From Paraburkholderia heleia NBRC 101817 (GTDB lineage: Bacteria > Pseudomonadota > Gammaproteobacteria > Burkholderiales > Burkholderiaceae): a stretch of DNA of 64,000 nt. Position 1 is the stretch's first letter, and each line of letters begins with the position of its first letter. The stretch is taken from positions 23,746 through 87,745 of the forward strand of contig NZ_BBJH01000043.1 in NCBI RefSeq assembly GCF_000739775.1, read 5' to 3'. This document shows positions 15,869 to 24,178 of the stretch, in pieces. The position numbers and the translations under genes were made by a program. The notes under the pieces were generated by a model, which saw nothing but the letters and a program-made list of their open reading frames with translations, did not search any database and was not told where the DNA came from.

Positions 15869-17200
15869 TCATCGTTGTGCGTGGCCGCCGGCTTCTTCGC
15901 GCAGTGCGTTCACACGATCCAGATCGACGGCATAGTTGCGCTTGCCGATCAGGAAAACCGCTGCCGCGACGAGCGGCGCAAACGGTACGAGCTGCAGCGC
16001 GCCCAGCAGGCCGATGTGGTCGGCGGCCATGCCCGTGAGCACCGCGGCGGGCGCAAGGCCGAGCAGGTTGTTCGCCAGCGTGAGCGTGGCGAACGCCGAA
16101 GCGTGGATCGACGGCGGCGTGAGATTCGCCACCATCGCGCCCGAGGGACCCGCTGCGCCTGCGCAGAAGAACATGGCCGCGCCGATCAGAACCAGCTGTG
16201 CCGGGCCCGCCGGTATGCGCAAGCCCACCGTGAGCAGCGTGAAGCAGATCAGGCAGTACGCAATGGCAATGCTCCATTTGCGCGCGCCGTTATCCTTGCT
16301 GATGCGGTCCGCGAAGTTGCCGCACACCACCATGCCAACGCCCGTCACCAGCACGAACAGCGCGGCGGTCGCAGCCGCTTTGCCGGTCGCCATGCCGTAG
16401 TAGCGGTTCAGAAAGCTCGGCAGCCAGCTCCACACGGCCGCCGGCACGAGCAGATGCACGCCGCTGCCCACATACGCGCACACCACGGAGCGCGTGGAAA
16501 ACAGACCCTTGAGCAGCGCGCGCAAGCTCATGCGCATTCCAAGGCCATTCGCTTCGCGGCTCACGCCTGCCGGCTGCAGCGGGGCAAGGCGCTTTTCCGT
16601 GACGACGATGCGATAGATCACGACCAGCACAATCCCCATGGCCGCCATCGCGCCAAAGGCCGCGCGCCAGCCGAGCTGCGCCGCCACTGCACCGCCCAGC
16701 GCCATGCCCAGCACCGAGCCGAACGCGCCGCCCGCCATGAACGCGCCCGTAATCGTGGAGCGCAGCCGTACCGGAAAAATACTCAGGACAACGGCAATAC
16801 CCACGCTGCCATAAGCCGCTTCGCCGATGCCGACGAAGGCGCGCGCCAGCAGCATTTCGCCGTAGTTCGTCGAGAGCGCGCAGCCGAGCGTGGCGATGCT
16901 CCACAGCGCTGCCATCAGGACGATGCTCTTCACGCGTCCCCAGCGGTCGGCGAGCACCGAAAGCGGAAACGTGAGCACGCCCACCATCAGCGCGACCACG
17001 CTGCTCAGCGAGCCGAGCTGCGTGTCCGTCAGGTTCCATGTGGTCTTGAGCAGCGGAAAAACCGCATTCAGGACCTGCCGCGACATGTAGTCCGAAAGCA
17101 GCAGCCCGACCGTCAAGGCGAACACCACCCACGCGTAAGCAGGCACGCTCGTCTTTGTCGTCGTCAATTCGCCCGCGGTGGGCTCGGCATGCGTGAGCAT
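15869..17200 (-). CDS. MFS transporter (anion/cation symporter-like), catabolic cluster
   Basis: The 443-aa protein has twelve predicted membrane helices, starting VPAYAWVVFALTVGLLLSDY. Motif A is VLADRWGRVKS after helix 2; helix 4 carries LLARAFVGIGEAAYG, and a GFG/GMAL glycine pattern follows in helix 5. The layout fits organic-anion importers of the MFS such as the ACS/AAHS groups. GGAG precedes ATG 17200. It lies between the BKACE gene and the quinone oxidoreductase gene, so it most likely imports the substrate of this pathway. The transported compound cannot be named from the sequence. Confidence 0.87.
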   Translation of the reverse strand: MLTHAEPTAGELTTTKTSVPAYAWVVFALTVGLLLSDYMSRQVLNAVFPLLKTTWNLTDTQLGSLSSVVALMVGVLTFPLSVLADRWGRVKSIVLMAALWSIATLGCALSTNYGEMLLARAFVGIGEAAYGSVGIAVVLSIFPVRLRSTITGAFMAGGAFGSVLGMALGGAVAAQLGWRAAFGAMAAMGIVLVVIYRIVVTEKRLAPLQPAGVSREANGLGMRMSLRALLKGLFSTRSVVCAYVGSGVHLLVPAAVWSWLPSFLNRYYGMATGKAAATAALFVLVTGVGMVVCGNFADRISKDNGARKWSIAIAYCLICFTLLTVGLRIPAGPAQLVLIGAAMFFCAGAAGPSGAMVANLTPPSIHASAFATLTLANNLLGLAPAAVLTGMAADHIGLLGALQLVPFAPLVAAAVFLIGKRNYAVDLDRVNALREEAGGHAQR

Positions 17201-17294
17201 GGGTTATCTCCGTGGTGTCCCGCTCTTCGTCGGGTTCCGTTGTTCTCTCAGGTCTGCCGGCGGCCACAAGGCAAGCGCCGGACACCTGTTTGCA

Positions 17295-17317
17295 GGCCCG
17301 CGCTCGCGGCGCGGGCC
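17295..17317. repeat. GC-rich hairpin between BKACE and MFS genes
   Basis: GGCCCGCGC (17295-17303) and GCGCGGGCC (17309-17317) form a perfect 9-bp stem with a 5-base loop. It sits 10 bases after the BKACE stop on the minus strand. No T-run follows, so it may be an intercistronic processing or attenuation hairpin that sets different expression of BKACE and the downstream genes. Confidence 0.5.
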
Positions 17318-17326
17318 CCACTACGA

Positions 17327-18382
17327 TTACGCCGCGCGCAGCGGCAGGTTCTTCACGCCGGCCACGCGGTTCGGCGCCATGCCGTTGGCCGCGAGCGTTT
17401 CGTCGACCGTCTCGTACTGCACGCCAATGCGGTAAATCTCGCGCGCTTCCTTGCCCGTGGCAATTTCACGGCCCAGTTCGCGCGCCACGCGCACGCACTG
17501 CTCGATCTGCTGCACGGACGTGAAGCGCTTGCCGTGCTGGTCGATGATCGTATCTTCGATGCCGCAGCGCGGATGCAGACCCATCGACATCGCCATCATG
17601 TTGAACGGCAGCACGTTCTTGAGCAGCGATTCCGCCGTGACCGTGCAGCCATCCGGCGCGCGATGCACGAAGTTGAAGAAGTTGAACGGGTTCGGGCCGT
17701 CGAAGCCGCCGCCAATGCCGATCCACGTGAGGTTCAGCGGGCCCTTGTACGCGCCCTTGCGCACGAGGCGCTCGAGCGTTTCGAGCGCGTGGATGCCCGT
17801 GAGCTGGAAGTGCGGCTGAATGCCCGAAGCCTGCAGGCGGCGCAGATGCTCCTCCACCCATGCCGGACCGGCCGGCACCGTCATTTCGCTGTACGCGGCC
17901 ATGAGCGCCGGGTGCGACAGCGACGTGCCCTCCAGGTATTCCGGATAAAGCAGCTCCATGATGTTCATCTGCGTGGTGTTGATCGCCACGGTCACCTGGT
18001 CCGGCTTCGGCTCGAGGTCAGCCAGCATGTGGCGCGTGTCGTCGGAGAGCCACCTGGCAGCCTGGCCATCGTCTTCCGGCGCGAACGAGATCGAGCCGCC
18101 CACCTGGATGATCATGTCGGGCACCGCCGCGCGCACGCCTGCGATCAGCTCGTTGAACTTCGAGAGGCGCTTGGAGCCCTTGCCGTCGAGTTCGCGCACG
18201 TGCAGGTGCAGCACCGTCGCGCCCGCGTTGTAGCAGTCCACGGCCTTCTGGACCTGTTCTTCCATCGTCACCGGAATGTCTTCCGGGAAGTCTTCGGGCA
18301 TCCATTCCGGGCCATACGGCGCGGTGGTAATCACAACCTTGTCCTGGTTCTCGGGGTGCAGCGAATCGTCGAGGAATTGCAT
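17327..18382 (-). CDS. BKACE family (DUF849) beta-keto acid cleavage enzyme
   Basis: The product, 351 aa from ATG 18382 with GGAG at spacing 7, is a BKACE/3-keto-5-aminohexanoate cleavage enzyme. It has VVITTAPYGPEWMPE at the N-terminus, the metal-binding HLHVRELDG (His-x-His near residue 60), VGGSISFAPEDD, and the TWIGIGGGFDGPNP and MSMGLHPRCGIEDT segments; the second metal site is completed by later histidines. These Zn enzymes condense a beta-keto acid with acetyl-CoA and cleave it to acetoacetate and a CoA ester. The substrate varies by subgroup and is not predictable here. A longer frame to 18424 lacks a ribosome site. It is the first gene of the minus-strand cluster and is divergent from the AraC regulator. 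Confidence 0.9.
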   Translation of the reverse strand: MQFLDDSLHPENQDKVVITTAPYGPEWMPEDFPEDIPVTMEEQVQKAVDCYNAGATVLHLHVRELDGKGSKRLSKFNELIAGVRAAVPDMIIQVGGSISFAPEDDGQAARWLSDDTRHMLADLEPKPDQVTVAINTTQMNIMELLYPEYLEGTSLSHPALMAAYSEMTVPAGPAWVEEHLRRLQASGIQPHFQLTGIHALETLERLVRKGAYKGPLNLTWIGIGGGFDGPNPFNFFNFVHRAPDGCTVTAESLLKNVLPFNMMAMSMGLHPRCGIEDTIIDQHGKRFTSVQQIEQCVRVARELGREIATGKEAREIYRIGVQYETVDETLAANGMAPNRVAGVKNLPLRAA

Positions 18383-18627
18383 CGTGTTCTCCAATATGAG
18401 GGACGGTATCTCAACGTTTGGCAACGTGACCCAGCGCCTGAAATACCGCTCGGAACCTGGCTGATCCGTTGAGATGCACGATACGGCAATCCTGCGCTAC
18501 ACTTTTCTGATCGCGCGCCATCGTTTTAGCTTTTCGCGCCACCAGGCGTTAACACCGACATAAGCGCAAGCCCATGTTCTACGGCTGACGAGGCGCAACG
18601 CGGCCGCAGCAAGGAGGAGACACGACA

Positions 18628-19629
18628 ATGGAGACAACCGCGAGTTCGGTGTCGATGAGCGGGTATTTCGACATCGCAAAGCGCGTAGGGCTTAACCCGG
18701 TCGAGCTTGCACGCGAGGTGGGAATCGACGCCGCGGCGCTCGCGAATCCCGATGACCGCATTCCCGTCGCCGCGGCCTGCGTGCTGCTGGAGCGCTCGGC
18801 CGAAAAGGCGTCGTGCCCGACTTTCGCGCTCCAGATGGCCGAGGTCCGGCACAAGTTCGGCAGCGGCGTGGTCAACATTCTGCTCGCGCACAAGCGCACG
18901 CTGCGTGAAGTGCTGCTCGCGACCGCCGAATACCGGCACCTGCTCAACGAGGCGCTTGCCGTGTATGTCGAGGACGCGGGCGCGACGGTCACCATCCGCG
19001 AGGAACTGGTGGTCGAGCCGGGCATTCCCACGAACCAGGCCATCGAACTCGCGGTGGGCGTGCTCGCGCGCCATTCCGGCGCGCTGCTGGGCGAGCACTG
19101 GAAACCGCGCGCGGTGCACTTCGTTCACCGCGCGCCGCCCAGCCTCACGTTCCATCGGCGTTTTTTCGGCTGTCCGCTGGAATTCGGCAGCGACTTCAAC
19201 GGCATCGTGTGCACGGCCGCCGATCTCGACTACCCGAACCCCGCCGCCGACCCGGAACTGGTGCGCTACGCGGAGAGCCTCGCCGAATCGCTCAACGCGA
19301 CTGGCGTCGATTCCACGGCGCTCGAGGTGCGCAAGGCGATCTACCTGCTGCTGCCGCTCGAGCAGGCCAGCGTCGAAGGGGTGGCCGCGCATCTGCGGCT
19401 GAGCGTGCGCACCATGCAGCGCCAGCTCGGGGCCGCCAATACGAGCTTCACGCGGCTCGTGGAGGAAGTGCGGGGCGAACTTGCCGTGCGCTACATGAGC
19501 AACCCGCGCTATCCCATCGGACGCGTCTCCGACCTGCTCGGCTACGCCCAGCAGGGCTCGTTCACGAACTGGTTCAGCGCGCGTTTCGGCATGACGCCGC
19601 GCGACTGGCGCAATAGCCATTTGAAATGA
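18628..19629 (+). CDS. AraC-family transcriptional regulator of the BKACE cluster
   Basis: The 333-aa protein has the arabinose-binding-like N-terminal half of OruR/ArgR-type regulators (GYFDIAKRVGLNPVELAREV, LEFGSDFNGIVCTAADLDYP) and a C-terminal double helix-turn-helix near residues 245-330 (EGVAAHLRLSVRTMQRQLGA, ISRVSDLLGY-type GRVSDLLGYAQQGSFTNWF). AAGGAGGAG precedes ATG 18628. It is divergent from the BKACE gene across about 245 bases, so it probably activates the cluster in response to the pathway substrate. No motif shows the inducer. Confidence 0.88.
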   Translation: METTASSVSMSGYFDIAKRVGLNPVELAREVGIDAAALANPDDRIPVAAACVLLERSAEKASCPTFALQMAEVRHKFGSGVVNILLAHKRTLREVLLATAEYRHLLNEALAVYVEDAGATVTIREELVVEPGIPTNQAIELAVGVLARHSGALLGEHWKPRAVHFVHRAPPSLTFHRRFFGCPLEFGSDFNGIVCTAADLDYPNPAADPELVRYAESLAESLNATGVDSTALEVRKAIYLLLPLEQASVEGVAAHLRLSVRTMQRQLGAANTSFTRLVEEVRGELAVRYMSNPRYPIGRVSDLLGYAQQGSFTNWFSARFGMTPRDWRNSHLK

Positions 19630-19658
19630 CGGAACGACCGCGCGCGCCCTGCCCCTCG

Positions 19659-19681
19659 GTCCCTTGGTCCCTTGGTCCCTC
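19659..19681. repeat. 8-bp tandem repeat GGTCCCTT, about three units
   Basis: GGTCCCTT is repeated at 19659, 19667 and (seven bases) 19675, in the short convergent gap between the AraC gene and the response regulator. It looks like a slippage repeat with no evident function. Confidence 0.6.
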
Positions 19682-20321
19682 AGCCTGTATGCGCAAGCGG
19701 GTGCGACTCGGGCGCGTCGGCATCGAACGTGGTCATGAGCCGCACCAGATCGGCAAGCGAGTTCGCTTTCATCTTCTCCATGACGCGCGCGCGGTGAATC
19801 TTGATCGTTTTCTCCGCCGCGCCCAGTTCGTCGGCCACGAGCTTGTTCGGCCGACCCGTCACCACGAGCGCCATGACCTCGCGCTCGCGCGGCGTGAGCT
19901 TTTCCACCCGGCGCTGGATCTCCGCGCGCTGCTCGCGTTGTTCGTACAGGTGGCAGGCGCGTTCGAGCGCGCGCGCCGTGGCTTCGAATAGCACCTGCGC
20001 GTCGATCGGCTTCGTCAGGAAATCCGATGCGCCGGCCTTCATCGCCCGCACCGCCGTATTCATGTCGCCATGGCCCGAAACGAAGACGATCGGCACGCTG
20101 CCCTCGAGCCGCTGCTGCAATTCAATGCCGCTCAAGTCGGGCAACTGGAGGTCGAGCAGCAGACACGCCGGCGCGCCGGTCAGGTCCGCGCCGTGCAGAA
20201 AGGCGCTGGCGCTGCCGTACGCCTGTGCCGTGTAGCCGCCGGAACGCAGCAAGCGGCAGAGTGCGTTGCGAACGTGCTCGTCGTCGTCCACGACGAACAC
20301 GATGGGAGTTGGCGAGTTCAT
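19680..20321 (-). CDS. FixJ/NarL-type response regulator
   Basis: From ATG 20321 the protein has 213 aa: a receiver domain (IVFVVDDDEHVRNAL, phosphoacceptor aspartate in CLLLDLQLPDLSG, switch residues VFVSGHGD, lysine in FLTKPI) followed by a LuxR-type helix-turn-helix (LTPREREVMALVVTGRPNKLVADELGAAEKTIKIHRARVM shows the expected order). The spacing fits the FixJ family. Its start overlaps the stop of the upstream histidine kinase by ATGA, so the two are translationally coupled. The regulon is unknown; the closest unregulated neighbours are the AraC gene and the small exported protein. Confidence 0.9.
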   Translation of the reverse strand: MNSPTPIVFVVDDDEHVRNALCRLLRSGGYTAQAYGSASAFLHGADLTGAPACLLLDLQLPDLSGIELQQRLEGSVPIVFVSGHGDMNTAVRAMKAGASDFLTKPIDAQVLFEATARALERACHLYEQREQRAEIQRRVEKLTPREREVMALVVTGRPNKLVADELGAAEKTIKIHRARVMEKMKANSLADLVRLMTTFDADAPESHPLAHTG

Positions 20322-21616
20322 GGTGAAAAACGCGTAGTCGTTTGCACGCACGCGCCCTGAGCGGGAAGTTCGATATGGAACGTGAGTCCGCTATCGGCGT
20401 TGCGCTCGGCCCAGAGCTGGCCGCCGTGCGCCATGACGATGGTGCGGCTGATGGAGAGGCCAAGACCCAGACCTTGCGGCTTGGAGGTCATGAAGGGCTT
20501 GAACAGCGTGACGAGCCGGTCGGCATCGACACCCGGACCATGATCGCGGATGGCGAGGCGCACCCTGGCGCGATCCTCGCTCGCCGTGACGACGATGCAC
20601 ACCCTGCGGTCTTGCACACGGCAGTCGTGCACCGCATCGAGTGCGTTCAACAGCAGATTGACGAGCACCTGCTGCAGCTGAACCGCATCGCCGCGCACTT
20701 GCGGCAGCCCGTCCTCGATTCGCGCGCCCACCGCCGCGCCGCAGGTTTCCGTCTCGCGGCGCAGCAGGCGTACCACGTCGCGCACGAGGCTGCCTACGTC
20801 GACCGGGCACAACTCGGGCGGCTCGCAGCGCGCCGACTGACGCATCTTGCGGATGATCGCGTGAGCGCGCGTGCTATCGGACACGACCTCGCCAAGCAGT
20901 TCCCGCAGGTCGCTCATGGCCGGCGGGCTCTGCGCGAGAAACCGCTGCGCCGCCTGCGCGTTGCTGAGAATGGCCGTGAGCGGCTGGTCGACTTCGTGCG
21001 CGAGCGCGGCGGCCATGTCGCCCACTTCGGATGCCCGTTCCCGACGCAGCCGGCGCGGTTCGTTGCTGAGTTCCGCGAGCATTGTGTCGTGACTTTCCGG
21101 TTCGATGACGACCACCATGCGCGCCGCGGGTCCGGCCGCGAGCGACGCCGAAGCGCTCACATGCACGTCGATATCGGCGCCGTTCTTCGAGCGGGCGATG
21201 GCCACGCGCGTCACGCTATGGGGCAGTCCTTGCGCGGACTTCAGTGCGCCAAACGACACGGGACGCGCGTCTCTTCGCCAGGCGACGAGTACGTCTTCAA
21301 TACGCATACCGATCAATTCGCCCAAGGCGTAGCCGAGCACGCGGGTGGCCATGCCATTGGCCCATGCGACCTTGCCTGCTTCGTCGATCACCAGCGCCGC
21401 CGCGGACACGACTTCGAGGACGCTGTGCAGGCTTTGCGCAATAGCTTGCGTAGCCTGCGCCGATACGTGGCCGGATTTGCGCGCGGCCCATGCCTTCCCG
21501 TTCGGGACACTGCGTGGCTTGATCCTGTCGAGCCACGCCAGCAGACCGGCCGCTGCGTGTTCGGCTCGCGATCTGCCCAGTTTTAGTTTTTCGTTCCCCA
21601 TGTCTGCCCTGATCAC
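20318..21616 (-). CDS. PAS-domain sensor histidine kinase, FixL-like
   Basis: The start is GTG 21616, with GGAGG at spacing 5, giving 432 aa. It has a PAS domain at about residues 68-175 (LVIDEAGKVAWANGMATRVL, YALGELIGMRIEDVL), then the H-box AALAHEVDQPLTAILSNAQA (about 205), the N-box QVLVNLLLNALDAV, G1 DHGPGVD and the F/G2 region PFMTSKPQGLGLGLSISRTI. No membrane segment is present, so it is a soluble sensor. It partners with the overlapping FixJ-type regulator. A haem-binding histidine, as in true FixL, cannot be assigned with confidence, so the signal is open. Confidence 0.9.
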   Translation of the reverse strand: MIRADMGNEKLKLGRSRAEHAAAGLLAWLDRIKPRSVPNGKAWAARKSGHVSAQATQAIAQSLHSVLEVVSAAALVIDEAGKVAWANGMATRVLGYALGELIGMRIEDVLVAWRRDARPVSFGALKSAQGLPHSVTRVAIARSKNGADIDVHVSASASLAAGPAARMVVVIEPESHDTMLAELSNEPRRLRRERASEVGDMAAALAHEVDQPLTAILSNAQAAQRFLAQSPPAMSDLRELLGEVVSDSTRAHAIIRKMRQSARCEPPELCPVDVGSLVRDVVRLLRRETETCGAAVGARIEDGLPQVRGDAVQLQQVLVNLLLNALDAVHDCRVQDRRVCIVVTASEDRARVRLAIRDHGPGVDADRLVTLFKPFMTSKPQGLGLGLSISRTIVMAHGGQLWAERNADSGLTFHIELPAQGACVQTTTRFSP

Positions 21617-22225
21617 GGTGTCCTCCGACTACGCTGCCCCGCTCCGGTTTGCGAAACGTTTCAAACGCTTCGGCGCCGAAGCAGAACGGATTTGACGAGC
21701 ACCCGAATTCCGGCCGTTTTTGGGGCAGGCTGCGCCCCCAATACCGACTACCGCCTACTTTTGATTTTCGAAAAACGCTCCGGCAGTTGCGGAGAATGAA
21801 TCAGTCATTGAAGAAAAGAACGGATGGGATCATGATTGCGGAACCATGTTACGGTGCACTTTCACCGCGTTTATTATATGAAAGAAATTGCCGATGATTC
21901 ATCCCGCGCGCAATGATTTTCGATAAGTTTTTCCGCATACAGCGCCACGCAAGCGCTCCGGGTCATGAAAGCGCTTGCACCGGCCTATATACACTGACTA
22001 TTTTACGGGAACATTTGCGAACGTTTTCCTGGATTTAGATAAATGGCTCGCGAAATCAACTTCATTCAAAACGAATAGCGATTCCGTTATTTGTCGTGCG
22101 AATTGTCGATTCTGTTTTTTATGAAATAACCGCAGCCATTATTTCGAACGGGAACCGCGTTGAATGGCCGTGGCGGATCCGTCACAGCTTCAGCGCGTGA
22201 CGCGCTCGTACGGCTTTGTTGCCGA
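21617..22225. other. AT-rich intergenic region upstream of the histidine kinase
   Basis: This stretch of about 600 bases is markedly AT-richer than its surroundings (for example TTTATTATATGAAAG around 21872) and holds no convincing gene on either strand. It contains a strong dyad at 21949-21978 and a TATATA element near 21985-21990. It most likely contains the promoter of the kinase-regulator pair and perhaps the 3' end of the small exported-protein transcript. Confidence 0.5.
21949..21978. promoter_or_regulatory. perfect 9-bp dyad, LacI-like operator
   Basis: GCAAGCGCT (21949-21957) and AGCGCTTGC (21970-21978) are perfect inverted arms separated by 12 bases. Each arm itself holds the palindrome AGCGCT, and the right half extends to TGAAAGCGCTTGCA (21966-21979), which has the central CG and overall form of LacI-family operators. 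No LacI gene is in the window. A transcribed hairpin is the alternative. Confidence 0.5.
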
Positions 22226-22453
22226 TCAAGGCGCCGAAGCCGGCATTGCTGCACTCGCCGCATGCGGCTGCGTCGCATTTTGCTGACCATGCTGCTGGGA
22301 CTGGTTCGAGCGGGCCTTGTGTTCCGCTTTGCGCTGCACGTCCCGCATCTGCTTCGTACCCATCGTTCCCGCTTGTGCAAATACTTCAGACATGAAAACG
22401 GGCGCGCAAAGCAGGAGCGCCAATGCACACGGCGCAGCAAAACGCATTTTCAT
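22226..22453 (-). CDS. small exported protein, 75 aa, unknown function
   Basis: The start ATG 22453 has GGAGG at a spacing of 7. The protein begins with a clear signal peptide (MKMRFAAPCALALLLCAPVF, cleavage after EVFAQA) and leaves a mature chain of about 47 residues, rich in Gln, Ala, Lys and Asn (RKAEHKARSNQSQQHGQQNA), without cysteines. It is probably periplasmic. I do not recognise a family; small proteins of this style are common in Burkholderia. It is divergent from the DUF3300 gene. Confidence 0.6.
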   Translation of the reverse strand: MKMRFAAPCALALLLCAPVFMSEVFAQAGTMGTKQMRDVQRKAEHKARSNQSQQHGQQNATQPHAASAAMPASAP

Positions 22454-22691
22454 TCTGGACCTCCAGGTATCGGCACTGCCAGCCTCGACGAGTGAATAGC
22501 ATCGTTGCGCCGCCGTTGCGGTGTCAATAGGACTCTGGTCCGATTGCCAGCCCAGAGCGGCTTACCGGACTATACCCGTGGGGCTCTGCGCCTCGCCATA
22601 CTCGAACAGGAATGCGCGCACGCGCTCGCCCCTTCACGTTGTCGCTATCCGTCCCGCAGTCCGGTTGAGCAAACGAATGGAAGGATCGGCC

Positions 22692-24167
22692 ATGACCTTA
22701 TGGATCAAACAACGCACGTACACGCTCTGCCTGCTCGTGCTCGCATTGCTCCTGGCAGGCGCTCAAGCGGTGCGCGCGCAAGACGCGCCGCAGCCGGCCC
22801 CATACAAACCCGAGGAACTGGAGGCGCTCGTCGCACCCATTGCGCTCTATCCCGATTCGGTGCTGGCGCAAGTCCTGATGGCATCGACTTACCCGCTCGA
22901 AATCGTGCACGCGGCGCGCTGGGTCAAGGAGCACCCGAAGCTGAAGGGCGACGAAGCCGTCAAGGCCGTACAGGACCAGCCGTGGGACACGAGCGTGAAA
23001 TCGCTCGTTGCGTTCCCACAGGCGCTCGAACCGATGAACGACAAGCTCGACTGGACCCAGAAGCTCGGCGACGCATTCCTCGCGCAAGAAAAAGATGTGC
23101 TCGCCGCCGTGCAGCGCCTGCGGGCGCGCGCACAGGACTCGGGCAACCTGAAGAGCAACGAGCAGCAGAAGGTCGTGGTCGAACAGCCGCCCGCGCAAGG
23201 CGGCCAGACCATCGTGAAGATCGAGCCGGCCAACCCCGAGGTGATCTACGTGCCCGCGTACAACCCCACGGTCGTTTATGGCGCATGGAGCTACCCCGCC
23301 TACCCGCCGTACGCCTGGCCGCCCTATCCCGCTTACTATCCCGGCGGCGCGCTGATGACCGGCTTCGCTTGGGGCGTCGGGCTCGCCGCCGCGGGCGCGA
23401 TCTTCAGCAACTGCAACTGGGGCGGCGGCGACGTCAACATCAACGTGGACAAGGCGCGAAACGTCAATCGCAACTTCGACAGCACGAAAGTCCAGGGAGG
23501 CAAGTGGCAGCACGATTCGAGCCACCGCCAGGGCGTTGCCTACCGTGACAATGCTACGCGCGAGAAGTTCGGCAACAACGTGGCAGGCGCAGACGGCCGC
23601 CGCGACTATCGCGGCCGCAGCGGTCAGAACGGCCAGAACGGCGCCAGCGTGGCTGACCGCGCCGGCAACCGCGGCGGCGGCGCAGGCGGCGAGGGCCTGG
23701 GCAGTGGCAACCGCGGGAATCAGGGCAATCGCGGGGGCGCAGGCAATAACGCGAGTGTCGGCAATCGCGCAAACTTCGCCGACAACGGGGCGGGTGGAAA
23801 TCGCGGGAACCTCGGCAATAACGGCACCGGCGGCAATCGCGGAAATCTCGGCGATAACGGCGCCGGCGGCAATCGCCCGAACATCGGCAATAGCGGTGCC
23901 AACGGTGCCGGAGGCAATCGCGGCGGCATGGGCAACAACGCCGGCGCGAGCAATCGCGTGAGCACCGGGGCAGGCGCCGGGTTTGGCGGCGGCGGGGGCT
24001 ATAGCGGCGGCCGTGACGGCGCCTTCCAGGGTGTGGGCAGCGGCGGCGCCACTCAGCGCGACGCGAGCCGCGGCCGCTCCAGCATGCAGTCTTCAGGGTT
24101 CAATCGTCCGAGCGGCGGCGGCGGGATGCGCGGCGGTGGCGGCGGTCGTGGCGGCGGCAGACGCTAA
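22692..24167 (+). CDS. DUF3300 domain-containing exported protein
   Basis: From ATG 22692 (AAGGA upstream) the protein has 491 aa, with a signal peptide (LLVLALLLAGAQAVRAQ). The DUF3300 domain follows (LEALVAPIALYPDSVLAQVL, EIVHAARWVKEHPKLKG, EPANPEVIYVPAYNPTVVYG, and a proline/tyrosine-rich YPPYAWPPYP). The last 170 residues are low-complexity Gly/Asn/Arg repeats. The biochemical role is unknown; the family is commonly next to DUF2950, as here (11-base gap). An envelope function is likely. A frame extending to 22521 lacks support. Confidence 0.85.
   Translation: MTLWIKQRTYTLCLLVLALLLAGAQAVRAQDAPQPAPYKPEELEALVAPIALYPDSVLAQVLMASTYPLEIVHAARWVKEHPKLKGDEAVKAVQDQPWDTSVKSLVAFPQALEPMNDKLDWTQKLGDAFLAQEKDVLAAVQRLRARAQDSGNLKSNEQQKVVVEQPPAQGGQTIVKIEPANPEVIYVPAYNPTVVYGAWSYPAYPPYAWPPYPAYYPGGALMTGFAWGVGLAAAGAIFSNCNWGGGDVNINVDKARNVNRNFDSTKVQGGKWQHDSSHRQGVAYRDNATREKFGNNVAGADGRRDYRGRSGQNGQNGASVADRAGNRGGGAGGEGLGSGNRGNQGNRGGAGNNASVGNRANFADNGAGGNRGNLGNNGTGGNRGNLGDNGAGGNRPNIGNSGANGAGGNRGGMGNNAGASNRVSTGAGAGFGGGGGYSGGRDGAFQGVGSGGATQRDASRGRSSMQSSGFNRPSGGGGMRGGGGGRGGGRR
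23780..23930 (+). repeat. in-gene tandem repeats encoding Gly-Asn-Arg units
   Basis: Units of about 36 bases encode variants of NGAGGNRGNLGN (NGTGGNRGNLGD, NGAGGNRPNIGN, then a shortened copy) within the DUF3300 tail. The protein-level repetition is clear although the DNA copies have diverged. The repeats probably arose by slippage and may vary in number between strains. Confidence 0.7.
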
Positions 24168-24178
24168 GGAGAACGGCC

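Noticed and set aside
15875..18472. 865-codon plus-strand frame over the MFS and BKACE genes
   Set aside because: Antisense shadow, very rich in Arg and His, no domains; the minus-strand genes have clear families and ribosome sites.
21649..21897. 82-codon plus-strand frame in the AT-rich region
   Set aside because: No ribosome site, no family resemblance and no signal or membrane segment.
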